A stretch of 64,000 bases of DNA from Henriciella marina DSM 19595 (GCF_000376805.1 NZ_AQXT01000002.1:1-64000); one strand, 5' to 3'; shown: positions 26,246 to 35,262, numbered from the stretch's first letter. The notes: generated by a model not told the origin, from the letters alone. Program-made: numbers and translations.

Positions 26246-26833
26246 ATGAGCACGTTTGAATGGAGCCTGTTCCTTCTGGCCGCTGCTGCGGGGCTTGGCG
26301 GTCTCTACACCCTTTATACTGCGTGGAAGCGGCCGGGCCGGCCCTTCCACGTAGCGGGTGGCTGGGGACTGCTGGCCGCGGCGCTGGTTTCTGGTTTCGT
26401 GGCGAATGGTGACCGCGGACTGGCACAGATCAGCGTCATCGTGATGGTGACCGCGTGCATCTACCTCGCCATACCGATAATGAGAGGTGTGGCGCTTCCT
26501 GTGGCGGGTGTTCGCCAGCGGGCGGGGGCCGGTGAAACGCCTGTCCTGTCCTCCAATCGCGCGCTGAGCGGGCTTGCAGGTGTCTGGACCTTCCTGCTCA
26601 CCGGCCCAATCGCTGGTGGCATTGCCCTATTCAGCGCAGCTGGCCTGTTCAAACTCATGCGCGCCGCATCTGTCAGCGTGGCGACAGCGGGGGCGACCAC
26701 CATTATCGCGTCCGTTGTGATATGGGCCGTCGTATCCGTTCTGATTCTCATGGAGCCGCGGGCAGGGCGGCGCTCTGCTTATGCGGGCGGCGCGCTCGTC
26801 TTCAGTCTCGTCGCCGCCTTCGCGCCGCTCTAG
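26246..26833 (+). CDS. Multi-pass membrane protein in iron-uptake operon
   Basis: A 195-residue protein with about five or six hydrophobic helices and few conserved polar residues. Helices lie near residues 5-25, 36-55, 60-80, 105-135, 143-168 and 176-194. AGGGGAG lies about 9 nt before the ATG, and the gene sits 26 nt after the receptor and 14 nt before the PepSY gene, so the three are co-transcribed. I recognise no family. Position suggests an inner-membrane partner in siderophore-iron reduction or uptake. Confidence 0.75.
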   Translation: MSTFEWSLFLLAAAAGLGGLYTLYTAWKRPGRPFHVAGGWGLLAAALVSGFVANGDRGLAQISVIVMVTACIYLAIPIMRGVALPVAGVRQRAGAGETPVLSSNRALSGLAGVWTFLLTGPIAGGIALFSAAGLFKLMRAASVSVATAGATTIIASVVIWAVVSVLILMEPRAGRRSAYAGGALVFSLVAAFAPL

Positions 26834-26847
26834 AAAGGAATTTTCTC

Positions 26848-28332
26848 ATGGCGACTTCCATCTGGCCAAAGTCCAGCAAGGCGCGCGTCGACAGGTCCCT
26901 GTCGGCGCATTCGGTTATGGGGCTGGTGATCAGCGCGCTCATGTTCATCGTCTGCCTGTCGGGCACGGTGGCGATGTTCGAGGACGAGATCGGCTGGTGG
27001 GAGAACCCTGTCCAGGCGCCGGTGGAAACCGTGTCGCCAGAGGTCGCGCAGGCGGCCGCCAATAATGTCTTCGTGGCGCAACCCGGCACGACCCATCTCT
27101 ATCTCTACCTGCCACGCGACAACTGGCAGCGTTTCGTTGTCGGCGGCGATGACGGGCTGGAAACGGCGAATGCGCAGGGGGCGATGACGGGCGGTTATGA
27201 GACGCCGTGGAACGACTTCCTTGTCCATCTTCACTATTATCTCAGCCTGCCGACCAGTTTCGGCATGATCGTGGTCGCCATACTGGGCGTCATGCTGGTC
27301 GCGATGGCGGTCTCTGGCCTTCTGGCACATCCGCGCATCTTCCGTGATGCGTTCCGCCTGCGCACAAAGGGACAGGCTCGGCTGGTGCAGGCCGACTTGC
27401 ACAACCGGCTCAGCGTCTGGACCGCGCCTTTCACGATCGCGATCGCATTGACCGGTGCGATGATCGGTCTGTTCGTTGTGGTGGCGATGGTGCTCGCGCA
27501 GACGAGCTTTGACGGCGATCCTCGGGCGCTGACCGAGTCCATTTTTGGGGCCGAGGGCGAAATCGATGAGAGCCCGGCGCCGCTTGCCGATGTCAGTACG
27601 GCGATGATCACGCTGGAGGAGATGGCGCCTGACGCAAATCCATTCCTTGCGATCGTGCACGATCCCGGTACGGCAAGCCAGCACACCACCATCTATGGCG
27701 AGCACACCGACCGGCTGGCCTATGGCGAGATGTACGAGTTTGACGCAGACGGCACCTATACCGGAAAGGCTGGCTATACGGACGGAGAAGCAGGCAAGCA
27801 GATCGCCATGTCGACCTACCGGCTCCACTTTGGCGACTTTGGCGGCCTCGCCATGAAAGTGGCCTATTTCCTCATGGGGGTCGGTCTCTGCATCGTGGTG
27901 GCGGCAGGGCTGAATATCTATTTCCTGAAACGGGCAGAGGCCGGGCGCGGAATGCCGCGTCTTGAGGCGGCATGGGCGGCGCTCGTCTGGGGCAGCCCGG
28001 CTCTGCTGGCGGCAACGCTGGCGGTGAGCCTGCTCGGTGTCGGCATGGTTGCCCTGACGGGATTGTTCTGGCTGGGAGCGGTGGCGCTTTGCGGGCTCGG
28101 GCTGGTGCTGGGCGATCAGGTGAAGACGGCGCGCTGGATGCGATTTGGCCTGGGGGGGTCACTCTTTGCCGCCGTTGGCGTGCACGCGGTGCGCTTCACT
28201 GGAAGCTATCAGTGGCCACATGTGTGGGCTGTCAGCCTATGCTTCATGATTGCAGGTCTGCTGCTCATGGTATGGCCCCTTCTGTCAGAACGGTCTTCGA
28301 CGCCTTCTTCTGCAGTCGCCGCGCGGCCCTAG
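26848..28332 (+). CDS. PepSY-associated membrane protein, putative siderophore-iron reductase
   Basis: The start is at the ATG at 26848 (494 residues, MATSIWPKSSKAR), with AAAGGAA 7 nt upstream. The protein has a PepSY_TM layout: a first helix after basic residues (MGLVISALMFIVCLSGTVAM), a periplasmic segment, then LVHLHYYLSLPTSFGMIVVAILG with membrane histidines. A second core follows with YRLHFGDFGGLAMKVAYFLMG, and a cluster of four helices ends the protein. Related proteins next to TonB receptors are thought to reduce ferric siderophores at the inner membrane, using heme bound by the histidines. That role is inferred from the family and the operon. Confidence 0.88.
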   Translation: MATSIWPKSSKARVDRSLSAHSVMGLVISALMFIVCLSGTVAMFEDEIGWWENPVQAPVETVSPEVAQAAANNVFVAQPGTTHLYLYLPRDNWQRFVVGGDDGLETANAQGAMTGGYETPWNDFLVHLHYYLSLPTSFGMIVVAILGVMLVAMAVSGLLAHPRIFRDAFRLRTKGQARLVQADLHNRLSVWTAPFTIAIALTGAMIGLFVVVAMVLAQTSFDGDPRALTESIFGAEGEIDESPAPLADVSTAMITLEEMAPDANPFLAIVHDPGTASQHTTIYGEHTDRLAYGEMYEFDADGTYTGKAGYTDGEAGKQIAMSTYRLHFGDFGGLAMKVAYFLMGVGLCIVVAAGLNIYFLKRAEAGRGMPRLEAAWAALVWGSPALLAATLAVSLLGVGMVALTGLFWLGAVALCGLGLVLGDQVKTARWMRFGLGGSLFAAVGVHAVRFTGSYQWPHVWAVSLCFMIAGLLLMVWPLLSERSSTPSSAVAARP

Positions 28333-28349
28333 AACGAAACGCGGAACTG

Positions 28350-28371
28350 TTTCCGGCTTGTTTGCCGGAAA
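28350..28371. other. Hairpin after the iron-uptake operon
   Basis: TTTCCGGC (28350-28357) and GCCGGAAA (28364-28371) form a perfect 8-bp stem with a 6-nt loop, 18 nt after the stop of the PepSY gene. There is no T-run after it, so it may stabilise the 3' end or be a weak terminator. Confidence 0.45.
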
Positions 28372-28494
28372 AGCTACTCATTCGAATAACCTCGGATAAG
28401 TTGCGCTGCTATGAATCGCCTCAATGCGAGGTGGTATCGGAACTATGAAACTTCGGCCGGAGTTTATGATGCGCTCGTCTAACGGAGACATCAT

Positions 28495-29169
28495 ATGACA
28501 AACGGCCAAGATCCGGTTGTAGAACGCTTCGAAGATTTCATTTCTTCGAACAACTTCCCCTGCGTTGGGGCCAAGTCGGCACTGGTTCGCCAAGGGCTCA
28601 AAACCCGTTGCTACCGGTCCATCCTGCGTACCTCTGACGATTTTGAACTTCAGCGAGAGCTGACGAAATTTCTCGACGCCATCGATGTGAACAGCCCGGT
28701 CGTTCAATCCTTCGCCGCTATCTTTCCCGATGAAATACCGCCGACGGAGACTGACTTCGAGCGCGCGCTGTGGGACCGGCTCCAGTCGCTCCACAATCTC
28801 GACGTCGCTGCCGGTCGGTCTTGGGCGGATAATGTGTCAGAGGACCCTCAGTCCAGCCACTTTTCAATGAGCCTCGGCGGCCATCCCTTTTTCGTGGTTG
28901 GCCTGCATCCTGCTGCATCCCGGCCGGCGCGCCGTTTTGAATACCCGGTGCTGGTCTTCAATTCGCATGATCAGTTCGAACGGCTTCGGGAAGACCGGCG
29001 GTACGACAAACTGCAGAGCGTTATTCGCGAGCGGGACAAGGAGTTGTCCGGGTCGATCAATCCGATGCTGGCCGATCACGGTTTTGGCGCAGCCGCTGCG
29101 CAGTATAGCGGCCGAGAGGTCAATTCCGATTGGGTCTGCCCATTCGAGAAAAAGGAGTTGGCAAGTTGA
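28495..29169 (+). CDS. YqcI/YcgG family protein, GntA-like heme N-oxygenase
   Basis: A 224-residue protein of the YqcI/YcgG family. Signature segments are NNFPCVGAKSALVRQG near the N-terminus, HFSMSLGGHPFFVVGLHPAA in the middle, and NPMLADHGFGAAAAQYSGRE with VNSDWVCPFE at the C-terminus. Characterised members are heme enzymes that hydroxylate guanidine-type nitrogens, such as GntA in guanitoxin synthesis; that is family knowledge. The His of the GLHPAASR segment is a candidate heme ligand. No guanitoxin genes are visible here. GGAG lies 7 nt before the ATG, and the stop overlaps the TTG of the DUF1989 gene. Confidence 0.85.
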   Translation: MTNGQDPVVERFEDFISSNNFPCVGAKSALVRQGLKTRCYRSILRTSDDFELQRELTKFLDAIDVNSPVVQSFAAIFPDEIPPTETDFERALWDRLQSLHNLDVAAGRSWADNVSEDPQSSHFSMSLGGHPFFVVGLHPAASRPARRFEYPVLVFNSHDQFERLREDRRYDKLQSVIRERDKELSGSINPMLADHGFGAAAAQYSGREVNSDWVCPFEKKELAS

Positions 29170-29768
29170 CGGTGAGAATCCCTCCAAGGTCCGGTAAGGG
29201 CTTCACGCTGAAAAAAGGCGAAATCCTCAAGGTCACTGACCCGCAGGGCGAACAGGTTTCGGACATGGTCGCCTTCAGCGCGGCCGATACAAAGGAGTAT
29301 CTCTCGTCCGGTCGTTCCATCGACTATGCAAGCCGGATGTTTCTCACGACGGGTGACATTCTCTATTCCAATCGGAGCAATCCGATGTTCGAGATCATCG
29401 CCGACGACGTAAAGCGCCATGACTTCACGCTGACGCCCTGCTCGCGTGAGATGTTTCGCAAACTCTATGATGAGACCGATCCACCGCCAGGCTGTCAGGG
29501 CAATCTGGAGATGGCGCTGGAACCTTATGGCATTGAACCAGACCGGGTGCCGATCGCCTTCAACATTTTCATGCATGTGGCGGTAGATAGCGACACAGGC
29601 GAAATCGAAGTCAGACCACCGCTGAGCAAGGCGGGAGATTCGATCCAGCTGCGCGCGGAAATGGATATGATTGTAGCGCTGACCGCCTGCTCTGCAGGCC
29701 AGTCCAACAATCATACCTACAAGCCGATCGACTTCGAACTCCTGTCTGAGGGGCAAGACCATGGTTGA
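29166..29768 (+). CDS. DUF1989 family protein (urea carboxylase-associated / carboxyguanidine deiminase-like)
   Basis: A 200-residue DUF1989 protein. I favour the TTG at 29166 because AAGGAG lies 8 nt upstream and the codon overlaps the previous stop as TTGA; an ATG at 29130 would overlap the upstream gene by 40 nt. Features include IPPRSGKGFTLKKGEILKV, DPQGEQVSDMVAFSA, LTPCSREMF, GCQGNLEMAL and ALTACSAGQSNNH. The conserved Cys and Asn/His residues suit a metal site. Known members help metabolise guanidine-derived compounds (carboxyguanidine deiminase CgdAB) or sit beside urea carboxylase. Paired with a GntA-like N-oxygenase, a guanidine- or amine-related substrate is likely. Confidence 0.82.
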   Translation: MTVRIPPRSGKGFTLKKGEILKVTDPQGEQVSDMVAFSAADTKEYLSSGRSIDYASRMFLTTGDILYSNRSNPMFEIIADDVKRHDFTLTPCSREMFRKLYDETDPPPGCQGNLEMALEPYGIEPDRVPIAFNIFMHVAVDSDTGEIEVRPPLSKAGDSIQLRAEMDMIVALTACSAGQSNNHTYKPIDFELLSEGQDHG

Positions 29769-30036
29769 TGTCCTGACATGGTTTGCTTCGCTCTCCTGTA
29801 TCGTCGCAGCACTGCTGGTCTCGCTGAATGCTGGCGCCAAATGGTCTGGTCTCGGCTTTCTGATTTTCTCTCTGTCCTCAGCCGCATGGGTCTGGGCCTC
29901 CACGATGCAGGAAGAGGCGCCACTTGCGCTTCAGAACATCGTGCTGCTCGGTATCAATCTGTTCGGCGTCTACCGATACCTCTGGCAGCCTGCCAGGAGC
30001 CAGAAGTCGAAGCGTATGCGTGAAGCGACCAGCTAA
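29761..30036 (+). CDS. Small membrane protein of the GntA-like operon
   Basis: A 91-residue protein with three hydrophobic segments (about residues 4-22, 28-48 and 55-74) and a basic, probably cytoplasmic tail (RSQKSKRMREAT). Its ATG overlaps the end of the DUF1989 gene by 8 nt, so the three genes are translated together. I recognise no family. It could be a small transporter subunit or membrane anchor for the pathway; that is inference. Confidence 0.68.
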   Translation: MVDVLTWFASLSCIVAALLVSLNAGAKWSGLGFLIFSLSSAAWVWASTMQEEAPLALQNIVLLGINLFGVYRYLWQPARSQKSKRMREATS

Positions 30037-30126
30037 GCGCTGGGCAGGACACGTTTTGCGAAAGCTGAAGCGCAGCGGCGAGCGCACGTCGTCTGACTAG
30101 CGTTGCGAAACAAAGCGAAAATGAAG

Positions 30127-30203
30127 TGGTGGTTCGGGGGAGACTTGAACTCCCGACCTCACGATTATGAGTCGTGCGCTCTAACCAGCTGAGCTACCGA
30201 ACC
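30127..30203 (-). tRNA. tRNA with CAT anticodon, probably elongator tRNA-Met
   Basis: Read on the minus strand, a 77-nt cloverleaf is complete. The acceptor stem is GGTTCGG/CCGAACC, the D-arm GCTC/GAGC, the anticodon stem CACGA/TCGTG around CTCATAA (anticodon CAT), and the T-arm GGGAG/CTCCC with TTCAAGT. Discriminator A and an encoded CCA follow. The anticodon stem looks like alphaproteobacterial elongator tRNA-Met. tRNA-Ile2 (CAT, lysidine-modified) is the main alternative; an initiator is unlikely because the first pair is a normal G-C. Confidence 0.92.
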
Positions 30204-30291
30204 GATAGGGCCCATGGGGCGTCTCGCGGCCTGCCTCATGAGGGGCTGCGAAGCGGGCTGAATACACATTGCCGTTCGCTCGCGCAACCGC

Positions 30292-31398
30292 CTAATCCAG
30301 CAGGCCTGCGACATGGTCTGCGATGGCGAGAGAAGAGGTAAGGCCGGGGCTCTCTATGCCAATGAGGTGAATGAGGTGTTCGCTTTCCTTGCGGATCATG
30401 AAGTCGCCAGAGGGCGCGCCTTTCTCAACGATCTTGGGCCGCACGCCCGCATAGTCCGGGGTCAGCGCGCCGTCAGGCAGGCCGGGCCAGTAACGGCGGG
30501 CAGACTCGTAGAAGAGCGGCGCGCGGGCCGTGTCGACCTGATAGTCGAAGGGCGGTCTGGCATCGTCCGGTAACCATTCAGCGTCGGGGCCAAGTTTGCC
30601 GCGGCCTGCAAGGTCTACGGTGAGGTGCAGGCCGAGACTGGCGCGGCCCGGCATCGGATAGATAAGCCGCGAGAAGGGCGTCTTGCCGAGGACGCTGAAA
30701 TAGCTGCCCTTTACATAGTACGGGTCGGGCAGGTCGATATCGGCATCGATCAGGCGGGCAAGCTCTATCGAGCGGTGGCCGGCGCAATTGATGACCGTGC
30801 GCGCGGTGATTTTTGACGGGGTATTGCCGCCTGTGATCAGTTCGACGCCCTCTGGGGTGCGGCTGCCTTCGGTGACGGGTGTGCCGAAGGCGATCATGCC
30901 GCCTGCGTCCTCCAGCTCTCCCTGAAGGGCGAGAAAATAGCCATGGCTGTCGAAGATGCCTGAGACCGGAGAGTGGATGGCGGAGCTGATATCTTCGCTG
31001 AGCGCAGGTTCCATCCGGCGGGCCTGGATCCCGGCGATAATCTTCAGGTCTTCGACATCGTTATCACGGGCGCGGGCGAGGATATCGGCGAGGCGGTCTT
31101 CCTCATCGGGGTGAGCGACAACGAGCTTGCCGCAGTTTTTGTACTCGACGCCATGGTCTTCCAGATAGGCGTAGAGCTTGCGGCGGCCTTCGACGCAGAA
31201 GCGGGCTTTCAGTGAGCCCTTGGGGTAATAGAGCCCGGCATGGATGACCTCCGAGTTGCGCGAAGAGGTATGGATCGCGATCAGGTTTTCGGCTTCCAGC
31301 ACGATGACATCGCGCCCCTTGCGGGCGCAGGCGCGGGCCACGGCAAGCCCGATGACGCCGGCGCCGATGACGACAAGGTCTGCCTCAAGGGTTTCCAT
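30292..31398 (-). CDS. FAD-dependent oxidoreductase, L-2-hydroxyglutarate oxidase-like
   Basis: The start is the ATG at 31398 (368 residues, METLEADLVVIGAG), which has AGGAG five nt upstream; the open frame continues farther up without support. The FAD-binding fold begins with VVIGAGVIGLAVARACARKG. Segments typical of the LhgO group follow: SSRNSEVIHAGLYYPKGSLK, YKNCGKLVVA, FDSHGYFLALQGELE, AGHRSIELAR and PDYAGVRPKI. LhgO enzymes oxidise L-2-hydroxyglutarate to 2-oxoglutarate and pass electrons to the quinone pool. It lies 7 nt after the beta-lactamase-fold hydrolase gene, with which it forms an operon. Confidence 0.85.
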   Translation of the reverse strand: METLEADLVVIGAGVIGLAVARACARKGRDVIVLEAENLIAIHTSSRNSEVIHAGLYYPKGSLKARFCVEGRRKLYAYLEDHGVEYKNCGKLVVAHPDEEDRLADILARARDNDVEDLKIIAGIQARRMEPALSEDISSAIHSPVSGIFDSHGYFLALQGELEDAGGMIAFGTPVTEGSRTPEGVELITGGNTPSKITARTVINCAGHRSIELARLIDADIDLPDPYYVKGSYFSVLGKTPFSRLIYPMPGRASLGLHLTVDLAGRGKLGPDAEWLPDDARPPFDYQVDTARAPLFYESARRYWPGLPDGALTPDYAGVRPKIVEKGAPSGDFMIRKESEHLIHLIGIESPGLTSSLAIADHVAGLLD

Positions 31399-31405
31399 AA
31401 TACTC

Positions 31406-32545
31406 CTAGGTCGCGGCGAGGGCCTGCCAGGTGGCCGCGGCAAGTTCGATGGCGCGCATGTCGCCGGTGGTCGTGCCTTCCATGCGGTTCATGGCGTAGG
31501 CGATTGTCGTGCGGGCGGCCATGTCGATGAGCACGATAGAGCCGCCATACCCGCCCCAGAACATCGCCTCCTCATGAAGGGCAGGCGACATCGGCCCGGA
31601 AAGGCCAAAGCCCATGCCGAAGCGCACGGGCATGTCCAGAACGAGGTCTGTTCCTTCTACTTGGCACTCGAGCGCCTTGCGGCAACCGGCCTCTGACAGG
31701 AACCGTTTTCCGCCGGACATGCCGCCATTGGCGAGGATGGTGTGGATTTGCGCGACGGAGCGGGCATTGCCGGTGCCGCCGGCTGCCGGGATCTCTGCCC
31801 CGCGCCACTCACGCGAGCGCGTTTCCATGACGTCGATGTCCGGGTTGGAGAAGGCCGCCTTCTTGATGTCGGACGTAAAGCTCATCCCGCCAGCCGGGGC
31901 AGGGGGCGGCTGCAGGTCTGCGACACGGGCATCTTCCGAGGCGGGCAGGCCGATATGGAAGTCCGCATCGAGCGGCCCGGCAATGTCTTCGCGGAAGACT
32001 GTGCCAACCGTGCGGCCGGAGGCGCGGCGGATAACCTCGCCAACCAGATAGCCTTGCGAGAGGGCGTGGTAGCCGGGGGCTGTGCCGGGTTCCCACATCG
32101 GGGCCTGGGCGGCGAGCAAGCTGGTCGCGAGGTCCCAGTCGTACAGCATGTCCTTGTCGGTGGGTTCGGTCCAGCCAGGCAGGCCCGCCGAGTGGCTCAT
32201 CAGGTGTGAGACCTTGACCTTCTCCTTGCCGTTGGCGGCAAATTCCGGCCAGTATTCTGCGACCGGCGCATCGAAATCGATGAGGCCCTTGTCGGCAAGA
32301 TAGAGAGCGACGAGCGCCGTCATCGTCTTGGTCGTCGAGTAGACGTTGACGATGGTGTCTTTTTCCCAGGGCCGCGTCTTTTCCGGATCGGCATGACCGC
32401 CCCAGAGATCGATGATCGTCTCGCCATCCTTGGTGACGCAGAACGACGCGCCGATATCGGCCCCGCTCGACAGGTTTTTCTCAAATTGCTCGCGCACCGC
32501 GGCAAACTTGTCGTCTGCAACGCCCTGTACCATTCCGTCAGCCAT
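31406..32545 (-). CDS. Serine hydrolase of the beta-lactamase class C/esterase family
   Basis: A 379-residue protein with the serine beta-lactamase-like layout. The nucleophile Ser and its Lys are in VYSTTKTMTALVALYLADKG (SxxK). A second element in YHALSQGYLVGEVIRRASG supplies the Tyr, and a C-terminal strand GGYGGSIVLIDMAAR follows. No signal peptide is visible, so it is probably cytoplasmic. This favours an EstB-like esterase over a drug-hydrolysing enzyme. GGAGAGGAT lies before the ATG at 32545. It is the first gene of a two-gene operon with the LhgO-like oxidoreductase. Confidence 0.88.
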   Translation of the reverse strand: MADGMVQGVADDKFAAVREQFEKNLSSGADIGASFCVTKDGETIIDLWGGHADPEKTRPWEKDTIVNVYSTTKTMTALVALYLADKGLIDFDAPVAEYWPEFAANGKEKVKVSHLMSHSAGLPGWTEPTDKDMLYDWDLATSLLAAQAPMWEPGTAPGYHALSQGYLVGEVIRRASGRTVGTVFREDIAGPLDADFHIGLPASEDARVADLQPPPAPAGGMSFTSDIKKAAFSNPDIDVMETRSREWRGAEIPAAGGTGNARSVAQIHTILANGGMSGGKRFLSEAGCRKALECQVEGTDLVLDMPVRFGMGFGLSGPMSPALHEEAMFWGGYGGSIVLIDMAARTTIAYAMNRMEGTTTGDMRAIELAAATWQALAAT

Positions 32546-32687
32546 TGGATATCCTCTCCCTCTTATGGTTAGAGCCTAGGCCCGGTGCCGAAGACAGGCA
32601 ACAAATTCCAGCCCCGCCGGGATGTGTCGGCGAAGATGCAACTGGCGGGGCTAGGCCGCTGCCGCGATTGATCTAATTGCCATCCTC

Positions 32688-33440
32688 ATGAGGACAGGCG
32701 CTTTCCTGATTGCGATTTGGCTCTTTGCTGCAACGCCCGCTTTTGCCGAGACGGGCGAGGAGGCGTATCTGGCTGGCCGCTTCCTTGAGGCAGCGTCCAT
32801 CTGCGAGAATGAGGGCGGCGCCGACAATCTCGCACGAGCCGCGCGTAGCCTGCTCGCCCATGAGGTGGCCGCAGGAACGCTTGAAGAAACGAGCTTGATG
32901 CGGGCCGAGAAGCTGGCGCGTGCGGCGCTGAAGGTGGAGCCCGACCATGTCGAGGGACGCCTGCAGCTTGCCATTGCGCTCTCCATGCGCTCGCGCCTGA
33001 TGAGCTCGCGTGAGGTCTTGAATTCCGGCTATGGCAAGACGGGCCGGGACCTTGCGCGCGACGTGCTGGAAGAGGACCCCGGCAATGCCTATGCGCACGG
33101 CTTTCTGGCGGTCTGGAATATTGAAGTCGTGAGCAAGGGCGGGTCACTCGGCGCGGCCTGGTTTGGCGCAAGCCTCAGCAATGCGCGCAAGCATTTTGAG
33201 GCAGCGCGCCGGCTTGATCCTGATAGTCCGTCGCTCTGCTGGCAATTTGCCCGCGCGCTCGCGGCCTATGATTATAGCCGCTACAATGACGAGATTTTCG
33301 AGACGCTGACCTGCGCGCTGAAAGCTGATGCTGGAAGCGCGATCGAGAAGTTGATGCAGGCGCGGGCACGGGCATTCTGGGTCTATGCGCGGGGGCATAC
33401 GAGGCGCGAGATTGAAGCGCGGGCCGGAGCGCTTCTCTGA
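32688..33440 (+). CDS. Periplasmic TPR-like protein, unknown role
   Basis: A 250-residue protein with a signal peptide (MRTGAFLIAIWLFAATPAFAE). The mature part is helical and looks like tetratricopeptide repeats: AEKLARAALKVEPDHVEGRL, AYAHGFLAVWNIEV, ARKHFEAARRLDPDSPSLCW. It is probably a periplasmic scaffold. No ribosome site is evident before the ATG at 32688, which is divergent from the hydrolase gene. It converges on the Sel1-like gene with a 9-nt gap. Three cysteines are present. Confidence 0.75.
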   Translation: MRTGAFLIAIWLFAATPAFAETGEEAYLAGRFLEAASICENEGGADNLARAARSLLAHEVAAGTLEETSLMRAEKLARAALKVEPDHVEGRLQLAIALSMRSRLMSSREVLNSGYGKTGRDLARDVLEEDPGNAYAHGFLAVWNIEVVSKGGSLGAAWFGASLSNARKHFEAARRLDPDSPSLCWQFARALAAYDYSRYNDEIFETLTCALKADAGSAIEKLMQARARAFWVYARGHTRREIEARAGALL

Positions 33441-33449
33441 AGTCCCAGC

Positions 33450-34121
33450 CTAGTTGCCTGTGCCGGACAGGAGATCTGCGACCTTCTCGGCGCGGTGCTC
33501 GTCATCATGTGACAGGATTGATCCTCTGGAGAAATCGACGCCCTGTGGCGGGGCAACCGGATACTCTGGCGGGTCGCCCGCCTGGCCTGACAGGGCGCGG
33601 GCCCGGTCGCGGGCTTCGAGGTTCAGCAGGATCTGCTCCTTGCCAGCCGCGCGCACAGCCTCACGGGGTAGAGTTTCCAGCATGTACTGGGCGCTTTCGA
33701 GGCCATTGTCGTAGGCGTAGCCGATCCACTGTGCCGCTTCGATCATCTGTGGACGGCCGCCCCATGCCCCGTCACGGTAAATGGCGCCAAGTGTGGTCGC
33801 TGAGCTTGGGTCGCTTTTTGCGGCCTCCACCAGCAGGTCGTGCGCTTCGGCGCGTGTGGACGGGCAGATATCATCGCGCAGGCATTTGCGCCCGATAATG
33901 CGGGCGGCGTCGCGGTGGCCCGCGCGGGCAAGCTCAAGCAGTGTCGTTCCGTCACCGCCATCATCCATATAGTTCGACATGGCCTCGTCGGTGCGCGCGG
34001 CAGTCGTGCCGGTTGTGAGGGCAGCGCGCGTTTCCGGCGTCAGGTCCAGTTGCTGTGCGCTGGCGGTTGCTAGCGCTGTCGCTGCACCGGCAAGCGCGAT
34101 GAGTATAGCTATCGGCTTCAT
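33450..34121 (-). CDS. Secreted ankyrin/Sel1-like repeat protein
   Basis: The start is set at the ATG at 34121 (223 residues, MKPIAILIALAGAATALATA), which gives a clean signal peptide and has GGGGGA upstream; the open frame is longer but unsupported. The mature protein has a helical repeat-like layout: GGDGTTLLELARAGHRDAAR resembles an ankyrin unit, and TTLGAIYRDGAWGGRPQMIE with AAQWIGYAYDNGLESAQYML resembles Sel1 repeats. It is periplasmic, with an unknown partner. It lies 56 nt downstream of trxB on the same strand, so it might share that transcript. Confidence 0.72.
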   Translation of the reverse strand: MKPIAILIALAGAATALATASAQQLDLTPETRAALTTGTTAARTDEAMSNYMDDGGDGTTLLELARAGHRDAARIIGRKCLRDDICPSTRAEAHDLLVEAAKSDPSSATTLGAIYRDGAWGGRPQMIEAAQWIGYAYDNGLESAQYMLETLPREAVRAAGKEQILLNLEARDRARALSGQAGDPPEYPVAPPQGVDFSRGSILSHDDEHRAEKVADLLSGTGN

Positions 34122-34177
34122 GAATTGCGTCCCCCTGCTGAAGCTGCCCGGCCTGATGGACGGGCTCACCTCAACGC

Positions 34178-35146
34178 CTACTCTGCCGCAACCGCCTCAT
34201 TGATGGCAACCTGTTCTTCGAGCCAATGTTCAGCTTCCAGCGCCGCCATGCAGCCCATGCCTGCTGCCGTCACGGCCTGGCGATAGGTTTCATCGGTGAC
34301 ATCGCCGGCCGCATAGACGCCCGGAATATTGGTCTTCGTGGTGCCGGCTTCGGTGATGAGGTAGCCATTGGCCTTCATATCGACCTTGCCCTTGAAGAGT
34401 TCTGTCTGCGGGGCGTGGCCGATGGCGATGAAGACACCGTGCACATCGCGGGTTTCTTCCTCACCGGTTTTCACGTGCTTGAGACGCGCGCCGGTGACGC
34501 CGGGCGGGTTCTGCTCACCGAGCACTTCTTCGAGGACTGTGTCCCAGAGGATCTCGACCTTGGGGTGCTTGAAGAGGCGGTCCTGCAGGATTTTCTCGGC
34601 GCGGAAACCATCGCGGCGGTGAACCACGGTGACCTTGGAGGCAAAATTGGTCAGGAAAAGCGCTTCTTCAACGGCGGTGTTGCCGCCGCCAACGACGATG
34701 ACCTCCTTGCCGCGATAGAAGAAGCCGTCACAGGTGGCGCAAGCAGAGACGCCGTAGCCCTGATACTTTTCTTCCGATGGCAGGCCGAGCCATTTGGCCT
34801 GCGCGCCCGTACAGATAATGACCGCGTCTCCGGTATAGGTGGTGCCGGTTTCGCCAATCGCGCGGAACGGGCGGCTTTCGAAGTCGACCTCGGAGATATG
34901 ATCTTCGGTGACCTTGGTGCCCATCTTCTCGGCATGCTCGCGCATCTTCTCCATGAGCTCAGGCCCCTGGATTTCGGAGAAACCCGGATAGTTCTCGACA
35001 TCGGTCGTGATGGTGAGCTGACCGCCGGGCTGAAGGCCTGCGACCACGCGTGTCTCGCGCAGGGAGCGCGCGCCGTAGATGGCGGCCGTCCAGCCAGCCG
35101 GGCCAGATCCGATAATCAGGATTTCAGAATGGATTGTCTCGCTCAT
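34178..35146 (-). CDS. trxB: Thioredoxin-disulfide reductase
   Basis: A 322-residue low-molecular-weight TrxB. FAD-binding GSGPAGWTAAIYGARS is at residues 13-28, the redox-active pair is in CATCDGFF (residues about 137-144), and the NADPH site is VVGGGNTAVEEALFL. The C-terminal FAD motif is GVYAAGDVTDETYRQAVTAA. It transfers electrons from NADPH to thioredoxin. GGAGCGGGCG precedes the ATG. The protein ends with an Ala/Glu-rich tail (NEAVAAE) slightly longer than usual. Confidence 0.96.
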   Translation of the reverse strand: MSETIHSEILIIGSGPAGWTAAIYGARSLRETRVVAGLQPGGQLTITTDVENYPGFSEIQGPELMEKMREHAEKMGTKVTEDHISEVDFESRPFRAIGETGTTYTGDAVIICTGAQAKWLGLPSEEKYQGYGVSACATCDGFFYRGKEVIVVGGGNTAVEEALFLTNFASKVTVVHRRDGFRAEKILQDRLFKHPKVEILWDTVLEEVLGEQNPPGVTGARLKHVKTGEEETRDVHGVFIAIGHAPQTELFKGKVDMKANGYLITEAGTTKTNIPGVYAAGDVTDETYRQAVTAAGMGCMAALEAEHWLEEQVAINEAVAAE

Positions 35147-35262
35147 CGCCCGCTCCGGTCTTCTAGCCGGTCTGCCGGCCAGTTTTTCTTTTCAGGCTTA
35201 CAGGTATGGGGATTCTTGGGCCGCGAATAAAGCCCTTGAAGTGCGCTTGGGCTGTCAGGGCG

